Positions 41,763-55,546 of a stretch of 64,000 bases of DNA are shown here, in pieces. Under the pieces are notes generated by a model that saw only the letters and a list, made by a program, of their open reading frames with translations, was not told the DNA's origin and did not search any database. The translations under genes were made by a program, and so were the position numbers. The stretch is from Cladorhizidae sp. MBARI D1340-BT2. Lineage: Eukaryota > Porifera > Demospongiae > Poecilosclerida > Cladorhizidae. The stretch covers positions 17,887,909 to 17,951,908 of the forward strand of contig JAQNBH010000011.1 in assembly GCA_028752905.1 (NCBI GenBank), read 5' to 3'. Each line of letters starts with the position of its first letter. Positions within the stretch are counted from its first letter, which is position 1.

Positions 41763-43409
41763 TAATAATTATGTTGTAATACCGGGATACCGGAAGTATG
41801 TTGTAATACATGGATACCGGAAGTGTGCTTTGTTAAGAATCGTTCTCGTGCTACTAAGTATCTAACATGGTGTCAGAGGTAAAAAAGACTTAGGTAGCTA
41901 GCGCTATATAGCGGTAGAATTGAGAGTAAAATGGCTGAGCTAAAGCTAGCAGTTCCCAACGTGAACTGGAAGGCAGAGGATCTTAATAGAGAGTGGAGCA
42001 GGTTCAAGAAACACTTGGACTGCCTGGGTCCTCATTCGGCCAAATCAGAGAAGGAGAGAGTAGCATACCTCCTGCTTTATGTCGGGGAGCGCGGTAGAGA
42101 AATCCACAGAACTTTACCATTGCGCCAGCTGAGCTAGTCCCCAACATTGAAAAGTTCGACGAGTACACTGCCACGCAAGAACCAAATCAGAGCAAGCTTC
42201 AAATTGGACAAAAGGAAGCAATCTAACACTGAGACCTTCGACAACTTCGTCACTGATCTGAAAATTCTAGTTAAAGATTGTGGGTATCTAGATGCTGACC
42301 GTCAGGTACGTGATGCAATCGTTTTCCGCTGCTTACATGACAGAGTTCGAGAGAAATGTCTAGATGATGGAGACAACCTAACTCTCGAAAAAGCTATCGA
42401 GATTGGTCAGACCCACGAAACCTCCAGGGAGAGCCTCAGAGAATTCTCCAAAGGAGAAGATGCATCTATTCATGCAATGAAGGGGAAAGCAAGCACTTAC
42501 AGGAACAAACAGAAACGACACAGTGACAAATCCAAAGTAAGTCGATATACGTTTGGAAAGAAACGGGATGGGTCAATGTGCACTAAGTGTGGTAACACAA
42601 GCACCCATGAACAATGTCTAGCAAAAGGGCAGAAATGCTACAATTGCGGTGGCACAGGACACTACTCGGCAATGTGTTTTCGCAAAAAGAAGGGAACACA
42701 TGCTCTGGAATTTGAAGATGAAGAGGAAGGAGATGACTTACAATTTCACGCAATGTCGGAAAATGCCAAAGAGGGAGAGTTCTACGAGGACATCCAAGTC
42801 AATGAAGACAAGTACCTTAACTTTGAGCTTGACGCGGGATCACCGATAAATGTTCTGCCATATGAACAGTTAACCAAGCTCGGATTCTCCATAAACCATC
42901 TCAACCCCACAGATCGGGTGCTGTCATCATATACCAGAGACAAACGGAAGCCAATGGGCAAACATGACACACCACACTCCTACATCATCGATATGGGCAT
43001 CCGCAAACTATGCCGAAACCGTGTCAACCTACGGAAGTGTGCTTCCCATTTCAAGGTACCGACTCGGAATGTATTGGAATTTCCATCTACAAGGATACTC
43101 GCAAAGCCAGCACCAGCCAACACCGTCCCAAGAGCAGCAGAGGCTGATGTCATCCTTAAGCCAGATCCAACCACTAAAGTTGTCGCTGAGTCAACAACAC
43201 CAAGTGTCCCGAGACACATCACCCGAAGTGACAACCCCCCAGCAAAGTACAAAGACTATGTAATGAACTAGACAAAGATAATAATGTAAGAACTTTACTA
43301 CAGCTTGTAACAAAGGGAGATGTCATATATGTTGTAATACCGGAAGTATGTTGTAATACCGGAAGTGTGCTTTGTTAAGAATCGTTCTCGTGCTACTAAG
43401 TATCTAACA
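41763..43409 (+). mobile_element. Ty3/gypsy element G2 (deleted)
   Basis: The 5' LTR (41763-41867) has lost its outer end and the left target site; the 3' LTR is 43321-43409, followed by CACCC (43410-43414). The interior has the same gag-protease-integrase-tail fusion as G1 and the empty piggyBac site. Confidence 0.9.
41931..43271 (+). pseudogene. G2 gag-protease fused to integrase tail
   Basis: Same layout as G1. Additional changes: a 6-bp deletion (FKKHLDCLGP), a 2-bp loss near 42108 that ends the first frame early, and FELDAGSPIN in place of DTG, which would inactivate the protease. Two zinc knuckles are intact. The fused tail runs uninterrupted to YKDYVMN. Confidence 0.9.
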
Positions 43410-43689
43410 CACCCTATTACCGATGCCAGAAAACCCCTCCCCCCCACCCCGAAATTCATTACAACCTGGCGCTTGTGACCACGTACTCTTAGTTTTAGTG
43501 CCTAATGAAACAACTCGTATAAAGTAGGGATTCCTCTAGCCACCGGTGATAATTTAAACTCGCTAATACTTGGCAATCTGGAGATATTTATGTGGCAAAA
43601 TCATGCATTCAGATTTTGAGGTTCCCCCACTTTAGCTTGGCAGTTGTGCTGCTGTGTGGTAGTTGCTGTACTGTGTGGATATAGTCTTC

Positions 43690-43897
43690 AAGGTTGATTG
43701 TTTTGTTTGATGTAATGCAGAATTTCAACCCTTTGTTTAGTGCGTTGGTTTCTGTCTGTGTGAGTGTTTTGGATGAGAGGTTAATTATGAAGGATTGTGT
43801 TGTTTTATGGTGGTGCTCTTGTGTATGATTAGTTTGCTGTGGTGGGAAGTATTTTTGGGCCCTCCACTATCTGTGAAAAACCGGCCAGTGTCGTATG
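43690..43897 (-). pseudogene. RT-type ORF fragment A (U3)
   Basis: Copy of the fragment described at 21966; the preceding GTTGCTGTACTGTG repeat block is shortest in this unit. Confidence 0.45.
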
Positions 43898-43904
43898 TGT
43901 GTTG

Positions 43905-46008
43905 CAGGGTTTCTTTCAGGGGGGGTGGAGCATTGGCCCCCCTAGGGGTCACTCTGGCCCCACCTTGGAACTGGCAGATTTGTAAATGAAAATTCAAGCC
44001 TTATGTATGGTTAGTGTTATTGATTGAACGGAGTTATTGATTGAACGGATCACTCAATCCTATATATGAATGGTTATAATGAATAAATGATCGATACACA
44101 TCATACACCTATACAATTATCCTTCTACTTTTTCTGTACCATATATCTACAATATTTTCTAAGTCACTGTCAGATAGCTTCTCGGGCGACTCTATAGCTA
44201 TCTTCATCAAGTGGGACAGACTTTTCTCACCAAGACGGCTTCTAAGGCGAGTCTTTATCAATCTTCATCTGGGAGAAACTTCGCTCAACCGAAGCAGTTC
44301 CAATCGGAATTGTAAGGCATATGCTTGCCAAAGTGTTCAAGTTTGGAAACATGCTGATGAGTGTTTCATTGGTTACAAGCTCATGTAATTGAGATGCCAT
44401 GTCTTCCTGTGGTTTTTTGGCTAGATAGTGTTTTAACGTCTTCCATTCAGCCTTGACTTCACTACACACCAGTCCCATCTTCTCATATTGTTCACCTTCA
44501 AGAGACACAGTAGTCTTTCTCCCTCCATACCGATCTAGCAGCACCATTACAGAACCTTCGCCATATGTTGATACTCGGAAGTGTCCACACTAGGAGTTTT
44601 CTTAGGATCAAATATGCTGAATGCTGAAACTATGTCTTGACAGAAACGACTTGAGATGTTGCCCTTTAGAGACGATTTCCAACGCTATTTTGGAAAGTTT
44701 GAATGTCAGAGGTGGTAATGTTAACACCCATAGCTACCTCCAGACTCTCCTTCATGTCCTGTAGCTCAAGCGCGGCAGGACTCAAAGCCTCATCAGTGAG
44801 TACAGAGTTGCTTCCACAAGGGAAGATATGACTGTCAAATCAAGCTTTTCAGATTGAAGGGTCTTGCTGAGTTTTGCTACCTGAGGCAAGACATAGTCGA
44901 ATAGATACACAGCAGATACGGTTGACTTGGAATTTAGAGCTTTGCTAATTCGCAATGCTTCTGGCTGGTGTGTTTCTTCATATATGTTGTTGAGAGTTAT
45001 CACAGTGGCAATGTAGTTCTCCTTCACTGCTTTAACACATCGCTCATGAGCTAGCCAGCATGTATCTGAAGGCTTGATCACTTTCAGCTCCAGCATGTTA
45101 AGCACTCGCTGTACCGCTTTTAGACATTCTGCTCATTTCGGTAAAACTTCCAGAGAGTATTGAGTGTGATATACACATGTTTGATTCCAGGCGTACTATT
45201 GGCTGCTTGAACACAAGGACGTTGTAGTAAATGACAGTGGCAGATAGAGTGAGGTTCAAAAGGGTTTGTACTCCCTTGTGTTTCCCTGAAAAAGTGGCTG
45301 CTCCATCAAAGCCCATGCCAATTAGCTTGCTTATCTGTACTCCTTTCACCTTCAAACAATCAACCAGAGTCGCGTAAATCGTCTGGGCATCTGCCTTCTT
45401 TAGTGGGATGATCTCGATGAAATGCTAACAGGCAGGCCATTCTCAACCCAACGACATACAACTGACAGCTCTTCTATTGTTGTAATGTCAGTACACTCAT
45501 CTGCAAGCAAACTGAAGTAGCGAGCATTTTGTAGCCTTGCAAGGAGTGATTCATCAACCCATGTGCCAAGTGCCTCAACAAAGTCAACTACAGCATCTTT
45601 TGAGGTGTAATGAGCATTTTTCCCATTTTCCCCAGCTTTGTCGACGAATTGTTTCAAGTCTTCACCTCCAAAAGTCACAACAAGATCAACGAGGTCCCCA
45701 AAGTTAGGTGTGAGCAATGTGTTTACGAGCAAGGATGTGTGTACACCGCCGAAGAGATTTGACCAACCTATTCTTCAGCCTCTCACTTTCTTTCAGTCAG
45801 TGCATTTGCTGAAGAACAGAACCTTCACGCAATGCAGAAGTAGCAGCTGTCTCCGTTTGGCAAGCCAGAATATGTCCTTCACTTTCAGCATGTTCCTTCA
45901 TCTTTGCTGTGGCTTTTTTCCAGTTGCTAAAAGGCTTAGTGATCCATGTCCCACAAAATTACATATTGCCGTTTTGCCACCCCTTGGCCTAAATCCTGAA
46001 AGAAACCA
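43905..46008 (-). mobile_element. hAT-1 transposon in U3
   Basis: Ends as in U1, with perfect TGTGTTG flanks (43898-43904, 46009-46015). The transposase carries the same frame breaks as the U2 copy. Confidence 0.68.
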
Positions 46009-46015
46009 TGTGTTG

Positions 46016-47789
46016 TGTCTGTGTTGGGTTGTGAGGGTGTTGGATTTATACTGTGGGGGCGGTAGATTTGGGAGCAGTTATGGCATGCTTTGTTCTGGTG
46101 TGTTAGGCAGGGGTTATGGTCTACTAGGTGGGAATTATGTCTAGGGGCCAGGTCATGATGTGTTTGGCGGGCAATGGACATGGTTTCTTTAGGTTGGGCG
46201 GTGATCGTGTCTGGATGTTAGGCTGTGCAGAAATTATGGTAGGTTGGGTAGGTCTGGGGTCTTGGTTCAAGTGCAGGGTATTGTATGCTGGGCGGAGATT
46301 GTACTTGGGGGTTGGGTTTGGTAGGAGGGGTATTTTGTAACCTGTAGGATGGGTTGTTCTTGTGGTGTGTGGGGTGGTACCGTGTTTGGTTTTCTGGCAA
46401 TGTGTTTTGTGTCTGGCACGTGGGTTTTTGTATGTGTGGTTGTGCTGGGTCTTAGAGTGTGTTGTGGATTTATTGGTGTGTGTTGTGGATTTATTGGTGT
46501 GTTTTGTTTTTCTAGTTTTCTTCCTTTTGATGAGGCACGTGACCTGTTTCTGGTGGTTTGCATATGGTTGATGGGTGTGGTTTGAAAAGGTTGATGGGTG
46601 CATTGACCTGGTTTAGTTGTTTGTAGTTTTTCATGCTGTTTGGTAATGTTAGCCTGTGTTAGTTTCGTGATTGTATTGAGTTGGTTCCTAATGTGGGGTT
46701 CTGTTTTATCTTGCATTTCTTGAATGGTGTGTGTGAGTTTGTCCTTTTCGTGTTGCATATTGTAGTGTAGTGTTCTATTAGTGTGTCCATTAATTCATGC
46801 TCTGTTTTGTTTATTAGGTCCATGAATCTACTTTCTACGTTGGTCAGGTTTTTCTGCATTGCTGAGCACATTTTTTTGATGCAGAGGCCTTTGGGGATGA
46901 GTCCAGTTCTCATGCATTCTTCCAGGAAGTCAAGATGACTGTGCAGTGTAATTTTAGCATGGATATCCTGTTGTATCGTTTCCTTAGGTGTAGTAGGTGC
47001 GTGCTAGGTGATTCTTCTACATTATTGTCTGTATTATCAATGTTATTTGGTATGTCTGTACTGTCTGTGTTTGGGTTTCCACCATGGCACCTGTGGGGGA
47101 GGGGGACAGCCTGATGGCTGACCAAAGATCAAGTCATTGATAGGGTTGAGCTGGGGGCTCCGGCCCAGAGCCAGAGGATTACCACTCCTCCCAGCATGCC
47201 CATGGATTTGGTCCTGCTTGGGCTGGTGGCTAGGATCTGTAACCAGAGGGATATTCCTCTGGCAGGACCATGGTCTGCGATTTGGTCAGGGGACCTATCT
47301 TCCAGCATGGGCATGTGTATGGATGCAACCTGTGAGTCGGTCTGTTGGAGGAAGCTGTCTGTAGCATTAAGGTAATGTCTTAAGGTTGAGTACCCTTCCG
47401 GGAGGGAAAAGCTATCTGTGCTGTAAGGCCATGCGGAAGAATATCCTGTTCTTTCTTCCAGCAAGCGATAGTGATGGTGTTGTGGATGTGGAGCGATCGG
47501 AGGGGCCGCTTGTGGGGGAAAGGCCTTCCTTGTCACCAGTCCTGGGTTGGAGCCCCAGTCCTCTATCCTGCAGCTCCTCAGGGAGAGGCTGTTTAGTGCT
47601 AGGTAGCGACAGTGCATCGCAGGTCGTAGAGGACTTATCAGTAGTTACCCTCAAATAATTCTGGTTGAATTTTGACAAGATAGATAAATTCTTATTCAAC
47701 AAAGCTTTTGATACTTGTGGGGTATCTTCGTCAGTACTTAAGAATGAGAGGATCTGTGCATATGAAGGTTGGCGAGAATGTGTTTGCAC
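46016..47789 (-). pseudogene. RT-type ORF fragment B (U3)
   Basis: Copy of the U2 fragment, including the shared duplication in the Thr/Pro-rich tail. Not functional. Confidence 0.45.
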
Positions 47790-49049
47790 TTATGCTATAG
47801 GTTCGTGGTGGATGGTGCGAGTGACAATTCAGTCAGTGGGGTGGTGTGAGTGTTGATATAGTGAGTGGGTGGTGTGAGTGATGATTAGTGAGTGGGTGGT
47901 ACAGGTTTTGGTTGGGCTAGCAGAGAAGGGGAAAAACCCTTTTTTAAGGCAAAAACGCAGAGCTCAGAAACTAGCCCTCCCTTCATTTTGGGGTATCTGT
48001 CATGATAAGCGCTCTGTTTTGTGGGTCTGTCATATGACATGTGTTCCGTGCTTTGTGGAGGTTCTTGGTGTCCCTAGAGCTTGGTTTCTTGGTGCTTTGT
48101 GATGCTTTGTGGAGGTTCTTGATGTCCCTCGAGTTTGGCTTGTTGTTTGTGGAGGATCTTGGTGTCTGTCAAGGATCTCCACAGACTCACCCTGACTGAG
48201 AGAGAACCACACGGGTTGTCAGATCTACAGGCCAGCAGAAGTGTCTCGAACATTGATGAACCACACAGGTTGCCAAATGGCTCAGACAAGTCAACTGAGG
48301 AGAAGGATGCTGATTAGTCAGAGACTTATGTCGGGGAAGGCCACTCCAGAATACCAAACATGGTCATTTTGGGGGAGACTGCGGACACGTCTGACGAGGG
48401 ATGACGTGACGAGAGAGAGAGAGAGAGACGAGTGGAAAAAGAAGAACTTTGATAGATTTATGTGTGATTAGGACTTTTGAGAACTGAGAGTAGTTGCATT
48501 GTTGTTCAATTAAAAGGCGGCGCACCTCGTTTGTGCCTTGTTTGTAATTAAAGCTATTTAAGGCCAGTATGGCCCATTTCCCCCCAATATTTCACCTTTT
48601 TTGTGTGCTTATATAATTTCTAAACATCTGTACAAATTGTCTTTCAAATTTGAAAACATTTGGAAGCACAAGTCTCAAGTTATGGTGGATTTTATCCAGG
48701 CCTACACTTCATTCAACTGAAAAATTGAATGGACATGGAGAGTGCCAGATACCCTCCAGCAAACAAGGATTCATTATTCATGATGAGGGCTAGAACATCT
48801 AGCAGAAACATGGAGAGTGCCAGATACCCCCCAGCAAACAGGGTGTGAAGTGTGACTATTTTGTCATGTGTGCAGTGCTATTTGTATGTCATGTGACACT
48901 TTACCACGAGTCAAACCCTTGCATGTTGTCAGTCACGCCATGCAACACTCAATGAAGGTCTTGTGTGTGTATATATAACATGTGTATATATTATATGGCT
49001 AGCCTCTGTAGGGGATGAACTTCAAATATATATAATGGAGATATGTATC
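47790..49049. repeat. Non-coding part of U3
   Basis: Same minisatellite-rich content as in U1 and U2. The TTAA site at about 48554 is empty. No gene. Confidence 0.65.
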
Positions 49050-49275
49050 ACCTTTCTCTCTCTTTCTACTCTCTCTTTGCACCCCCCCCCCCCCCCCCCC
49101 CCCCCCATACACACACACTCTCTCTCTTTCACACTGTGCACACTCACTCACTCTGCTTCTTCTCTCTCTGTGCACACACACTCACTCTGCTTTTTCTCTC
49201 TCTATGCACACACTCACTCTGCTTGTTCTCTCTATGTGCACACACACTCACTCTGCTTCTTCTCTCTGTGTGCAA
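49050..49275 (+). repeat. CT/CA-rich repeat block (U3)
   Basis: Poly-C of about 25 followed by four to five TGCTTCTTCTCTCTCTGTGC-type units with private substitutions. Confidence 0.9.
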
Positions 49276-49579
49276 GGGGCATTTTTTTTTTTTTTTTAAT
49301 TTTTACTTGTGGTTACAACTTTAGAGCTCCGTAGATTCTGCAAACTTTATGGTGTTGACTTGATATATAGCTCAAAAGATAGGTCTCTCTGTGGGCTCTC
49401 TTTTGATACTAAAATATATTTCATAGGTATAACTATAGGAAAGTTATTAGACCTTAAAGTGGAGGGACCTCAAAAACCTGCATCCCAAAAACCTCATCCA
49501 AAATAACTCCAGATTGATAAGTGCTAAAGATTTGGAATTGGTACCAGTGGCTCTATTCAATGACCTTTTTCATTAGGCG

Positions 49580-49690
49580 TGAAAATGTAAGTATGTGGTC
49601 AAGTGCGCGGATGGAAAATAATTATTGATTACGTTGAAAATCAACGCCCTCAATTTTCCACCCGCGCGCTTGACCACGTACTAAAATTAG
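49580..49690. repeat. Foldback in U3
   Basis: Same inverted repeat as in U1; right arm reads CACCCGCGCGCTTGACCACG, making the stem better matched than in U1. Confidence 0.78.
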
Positions 49691-49737
49691 AAAGGTTAGA
49701 AAGGTATGTACAGTTTCTTGCTCCACTTTCCATGTAT

Positions 49738-50470
49738 TCAGCATCGACTTAACAAACCAACTATTTCAAAAAAGTTTCCCCTTTGTAATGAATCTTTTTT
49801 CTCATTGTGACCTCTAAATGGCATTCCACACTTTGCTAATGTTTTTGCTATATCTACCAATCGTGCTAGGTAGCGTCTATTTATCTCAATTTCTTGTTGC
49901 CTTCTTGTAATTTCTTCCTCTCGGCCTTTGTCTAACATGACATCTACGTGCCTGTTGATCTGAAGGAAATGTTCACGAGCACTTTCTGTGCACTTATGCT
50001 GAGTACTTTTATAATGCTTTTTTATTTTTTCCAGTGCCTTCTTCCAGTTACAAACTCCTACAGACATCCAATTTGGCTCATTTTTCTCTCTGAGATCATT
50101 TTCAAATAAACAACATGCAAAACAGTACATTTTGTCACTTTTTGCAGAATACTCCAACCAACCACTTGCTTCTTTGACATCATACCAGGCTGGGTTGAAT
50201 GATAAATTACCATTGCTGAACTTTTTCCTTTGGAAAATTATACTCACGTGGTTGGGTGGGGCCTTTGACTACCATATCTCTTTTGAAAATTACGTTTCCA
50301 GGTGTTGGGACAGGGAGATCATCAGGTAATGAACTGTTTGTTACTAAATCAGTACAAGTAGCCTCATTGGTTCTCACCTCCAGTACGCTTGGGCCAGCAG
50401 ACTGAGAGTCTAGATCCAAAGCGGGCTCTGTGGTAGAAGCGCTCCTTTTCTTTTGGGGTGCTAGTGCTGA
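49738..50470 (-). pseudogene. hAT-2 N-terminal region (U3)
   Basis: The most complete copy: leader (DLDSQSAGPSVLEVRTNEAT), a shared +1 frame break at the AAAAAG run, then FSNGNLSFNPAWYDVKEAS, LEYSAKSDKMYCFACCLFEN (TTF zinc finger), NWKKALEKIKKHYKSTQHKC and LVDIAKTLAKCGMPFRGHNE, ending at a stop near 49738. The catalytic domain is absent in every unit. Confidence 0.76.
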
Positions 50471-51212
50471 CGCTGAAATATTTTCGGATATCCATATTTC
50501 ACATTGAACTAGCTCTCTACTACACTAGCGCTTCACTAGGTCTCTACGAATCTACGACACAAGCACATTCACTAGCTGCTAGCTCAAAGCTACAATTTGC
50601 AATAGCAGGCAAGCAAGTCCTCAACTCAATCTTATTCTCGTGATAGTGGACGTGTCGTGCGTTCTCACAAACGGCGCCAGCAAAATTATTGACTCGTAAT
50701 TCCGTGTGACTGATTCGTGTGTGAATGGTAGAACCTGTAAAGCTGTGTTGGTTGGGGGCGGCGGACGCCCCATCCGGCCCCCCCCCCCTTAGTACAGCCA
50801 GTGCACAGCTGTACGACAATCAAAAGAGAGCGTAGAAAAAGGTACCGCACTTCCTGCCTAATTTAATAAAATTAAAAAGAGCTTTTTATCTAAAAAGAAC
50901 TTTTGCCGCAAATTGTCCTTTTCCCGTGGACTGTCACATATGTACAACCATGACTTGAACACGCAACGAGCTACAAATGAATCTAGATAATGGGGTGGTG
51001 TATCACATACCAGAATTACACCAAAAAGCTTCATCCCCTTGCCAATGTTGCTGGCAGATGAGCACGAAGGTTCATTCACAGTCCCTTTTTTTCTGCTGCG
51101 TTGCTACGCTCGAGAGTTCTCAAAAATAGTGCTTTACCAATGCCGTTCCAAGACGGGCGATGTAAACGATAAACTCGTACGGTAATGCAGATAGAGCTGA
51201 TTGTCTACACCC

Positions 51213-52871
51213 TGTCATAATATGTTGTAATACCGGGTACCGGAAGTATGTTGTAATACATGGATACCAGAAGTGTGCTTTGTTAAGAATCGTTCTCGTG
51301 CTACTAAGTAAGTATCTAACAATGGTGTCAGAGTTAAAAAAGACTTAGGTAGCTAGCGCTATATAGCGGTAGAATTGAGAGTAAAATGGCTGAGCTAAAG
51401 CTAGCAGTTCCCAACGTGAACTGGAAGGCAGAGGATCTTAATAGAGAGTGGAGCAGGTTCAAGAAACACTTCGACTGCTACTGCCTGGGTCCTCATTCGG
51501 CCAAATCAGAGAAGGAGAGAGTAGCATACCTCCTGCTTTATGTCGGGGAGCGCGGTAGAGAAATCCACGAGAACTTTACCATTGCGCCAGCTGAGCTAGT
51601 CCCCAACATTGAAAAGTTCGACGAGTACACTGCCACACAAGAACCAAATCAGAGCAAGCTTCAAATTGAACAAAAGGAAGCAATCTAACACTGAGACCTT
51701 CGATAACTTCGTCACTGATCTGAAAATTCTAGTTAAAGATTGTGGGTATCTAGATGCTGACCGTCAGGTACGTGATGCAATCGTGTTCCGCTGCTTACAT
51801 GACAGAGTTCGAGAGAAATGTCTAGATGAAGGAGACAACCTAACTCTCGAAAAAGCTATCGAGATTGGTCAGACCCACGAAACCTCCAGGGAGAGCCTCA
51901 GAGAATTCTCCAAAGGAGAAGATGCATCTATTCATGCAATGAAGGGGAAAGCAAGCACTTACAGGAACAAACAGAAACGACACAGTGACAAATCCAAAGT
52001 AAGTCGATATACGTTTGGAAAGAAACGGGATGGGTCAATGTGCACTAAGTGTGGTAACACATGCACCCATGAACAATGTCTAGCAAAAGGGCAGAAATGC
52101 TACAATTGCGGTGGCACAGGACACTACTCGGCAATGTGTTTTCGCAAAAAGAAGGGAACACATGCTCTGGAATTTGAAGATGAAGAGGAATGAGATGACT
52201 TACAATTTCACGCAATGTCGGAAAATACCAAAGAGGGAGAGTTCTACGAGGACATCCAAGTCAATGAAGACAAGTACCTTAACTTTGAGCTTGACACGGG
52301 ATCACCGATAAATGTTCTGCCATATGAACAGTTAACCAAGCTCGGATTCTCCATAAACCATCTCAACCCCACAGATCGGGTGCTGTCATCATATACCAGA
52401 GACAAACTGAAGCCAATGGGCAAACATGACACACCACACTCCTACATCATCGATATGGGCATCCGCAAACTACGCCGAAACCGTGTCAACCTACGGAAGT
52501 GTGCTTCCCATTTCAAGGTACCGACTCGGAATGTATTGGAATTTCCATCTACAAGGATACTCGCAAAGCCAGCACCAGCCAATACCGTCCCAAGAGCAGC
52601 AGAGGCTGATGGCATCCTTAAGCCAGATCCAACCACTAAAGTTGTCGCTGAGTCAACAACACCAAGTGTCCCGAGACACATCACCCAAAGTGGCAACCCC
52701 CCAGCAAAGTACAAGGACTATGTAATGAACTAGACAAAGATAATAATGTAAGAACTTTACTATAGCTTGTAACAAAGGGAGATGTCATATATGTTGTAAT
52801 ACCGGAAGTATGTTGTAATACCGGAAGTGTGCTTTGTTAAGAATCGTTCTCGTGCTACTAAGTATCTAACA
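51213..52871 (+). mobile_element. Ty3/gypsy element G3 (deleted)
   Basis: 1659 bp; LTRs 51213-51321 and 52783-52871; perfect CACCC duplications (51208-51212, 52872-52876). Same internal deletion and empty piggyBac site as G2. It is the simplest intact example of the deleted form. One extra A precedes the primer binding site. Confidence 0.92.
51386..52733 (+). pseudogene. G3 gag-protease fused to integrase tail
   Basis: As in G1, with the shared 1-bp gag deletion. A private TGA (about 52191-52193) replaces a Gly codon in the acidic region after the second zinc knuckle, so the frame restarts before the protease (FELDTGSPINVL, intact DTG). Confidence 0.9.
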
Positions 52872-53229
52872 CACCCTATTAACGATGCCAGAAAACCCCT
52901 CCCCACCCCGAAATTCATTACAACCTGGTGCTTGTGACCACATACTCTTAGTTTTAGCGCCTAATGAAACAACTCATTGTATAAAGTAGGGATTCCTCTA
53001 GCCACCGGTGATAATTTAAACTCGTTAGTACTTGGCAATCTGGAGATATTTATGTGGCAAAATCATGCATTCAGATTTTGAGGTTCCCCCACTTTAACTT
53101 GGCAGTTGTGCTGCTGTGTGGTAGTTGCTGTACTGTGGTAGTTGCTGTATTGTGATAGTTGCTGTATTGTATGGTAGTTGCTATGTGTTAGTTGCTGTAC
53201 TCTGTAGTAGCTGCTGTACTGTGTGGATA

Positions 53230-53445
53230 TAGTCTTCAAGGTTGATTATTTTGTTTGATGTAATGCAGAATTTCAACCCTTTGTTTAGTGCGTTGGTTTC
53301 TGTCTCTGTGAGTGTTTTGGATGAGAGGTTAATTATGAAGGATTGTGTTGTTTTGTGGTGGTGCTCTTGTGTATGATTAGTTTGCTGTGGTGGGCAGTAT
53401 TTTTGGGCCCTCCACTATCTGTGAAAAACCGGCCAGTGTCGTATG
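53230..53445 (-). pseudogene. RT-type ORF fragment A (U4)
   Basis: Copy of the fragment described at 21966; preceded by a longer GTGGTAGTTGCTGTA-type repeat block (53110-53225). Confidence 0.45.
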
Positions 53446-53452
53446 TGTGTTG

Positions 53453-55539
53453 CAGGGTTTCTTTCAGGGGGGGTGGAGCATTGGCCCCCCTAGGGGTCAC
53501 TCTCGCCCCCCCTTGGAACTGGCAGATTTGTAAATGAAAATTCAAGCCTTATGTATGGTTAGTGTTATTGATTGAACGGATCACTCAATCCTATATATGA
53601 ATGGTTATAATGAATAAATGATCGATACACATCATACACCTATACAATTATCCTTCTACTTTTTCTGTACCATATATCTACAATATTTTCTAAGTCACTG
53701 TCAGATAGCTTCTCGGGCGACTCTATAGCTATCTTCATCAAGTGGGACAGACTTTTCTCACCAAGACGGCTTCTAAGGCGAGTCTTTATCAATCTTCATC
53801 TCGGAGAAACTTCGCTCAACCGAAGCAGTTCCAATCGGAATTGTAAGGCATATGCTTGCCAAAGTGTTCAAGTTTGGAAACATGCTGATGAGTGTTTCAT
53901 TGGTTACAAGCTCATGTAATTGAGATGCCATGTCTTCCTGTGGTTTTTTGGCTAGATAGTGTTTTAACGTCTTCCATTCAGCCTTGACTTCACTAGACAC
54001 CAGTCCCATCTTCTCATATTGTTCACCTTCAAGAGACACAGTAGTCTTTCTCCCTCCATACCGATCTAGCAGCACCATTACAGAACCTTCGCCATATGTT
54101 GATACTCGGAAGTGTCCACATTAGGAGTTTTCTTAGGATCAAATATGCTGAATGCTAACACTATGTCTTGACAGAAACGACTTGAGATGTTGCCCTTTAG
54201 AGACAATTTCCACACTATTTTGGAAAGTTTGAATGTCAGAGGTGGTGATGTTAACACCCATAGCTTCCTCCAGACTCTCCTTCATGTCCTGTAGCTCAAG
54301 CGCGGCAGGACTCAAAGCCTCATCAGTGAGTACAGAGTTGCTTCCACAAGGGAAGATATGACTGTCAAATCAAGCTTTTCAGATTGAAGGATCTTGCTGA
54401 GTTTTGCTACTTGAGGCAAGACATAGTCGAATAGATACACAGCAGATACGGTTGACTTGGAATTTAGAGCTTTGCTAATTCGCAATGCTTCTGGCTGGTG
54501 TGTTTCTTCGTATATGTTGTTGAGAGTTATCAAAGTGGCAATGTAGTTCTCCTTCACTGCTTTGACACATCGCTCATGAGCTAGCCAGCATGTATCTGAA
54601 GGCTTGATCACTTTCAGCTCCAGCATGTTAAGCACTCGCTGTACCGCTTTTAGACATTCTGCTCGTTTCGGTAAAACTTCCAGACAGTAGTGAGTGTGAT
54701 ATACACATGTTTGATTCGAGGGGTACTATTGGCTGCTTGAACACAAGCACGTTGTAGTAAATGACAGTGGCAGATAGAGTGAGGTTCAAAAGGGTTTGTA
54801 CTCCCTTGTGTTTCCCTGAAAAAGTGGCTGCTCCATCAAAGCCCATGCCAATTAGCTTGCTAATCTGTACTCCTTTCACCTTCAAACAATCAACCAGCGT
54901 CGCGTAAATCGTCTGGGCATCTGCCTTCTTTAGTGGGATGATCTCGATGAAATGCTCAACAGGCAGGCCATTCTCAACCCAACGACATACAACTGACAGC
55001 TCTTCTATTGTTGTAATGTCAGTACACTCATCTGCAAGCAAACTGAAGTAGCGAGCATTTTGTAGCCTTGCAAGGAGTGATTCATCAACCCATGTGCCAA
55101 GTGCCTCAACAAAGTCAACTACAGCATCTTTTGAGGTGTAATGAGCATTTTTCCCATTTTCCCCAGCTTTGTCGACGAATTGTTTCAAGTCTTCACCTCC
55201 AAAAGTCACAACAAGATCAACGAGGTCCCCAAAGTTAGGTGTGAGCAATGTGTTTACGAGCAAGGATGTGTGTACACCGCAGAAGAGATTTGACCAACCT
55301 ATTCTTCAGCCTCTCACTTTCTTTCAGTCGGTGCATTTGCTGAAGAACAGAACCTTCACGCAATGCAGAAGTAGCAGCTGTCTCCGTTTGGCAAGCCAGA
55401 ATATGTCCTTCACTTTCAGCATGTTCCTTCATCTTTGCTGTGGCTTTTTTCCAGTTGCTAAAAGGCTTAGTGATCCATGTCCCACAAAATTACATATTGC
55501 CGTTTTGCCACCCCTTGGCCTAAATCCTGAAAGAAACCA
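53453..55539 (-). mobile_element. hAT-1 transposon in U4
   Basis: Ends and TGTGTTG flanks as in U1 (53446-53452, 55540-55546). Its transposase has the longest single open stretch of the four copies (about 211 residues, 55263-54628, from the N-terminal region through both catalytic Asp blocks, VEHFIEIIPLKKADAQ to FDGAATFSGKHKGVQT), but the later frameshifts common to all units remain. Confidence 0.7.
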
Positions 55540-55546
55540 TGTGTTG

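Larger units (their letters stand above)
43410..51212. repeat. Array unit U3
   Basis: Third full unit, nearest to U2 by shared private variants but with the unit tail (50700-51212) retained. A local duplication of TTATTGATTGAACGGA lies near 44020. Confidence 0.9.
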
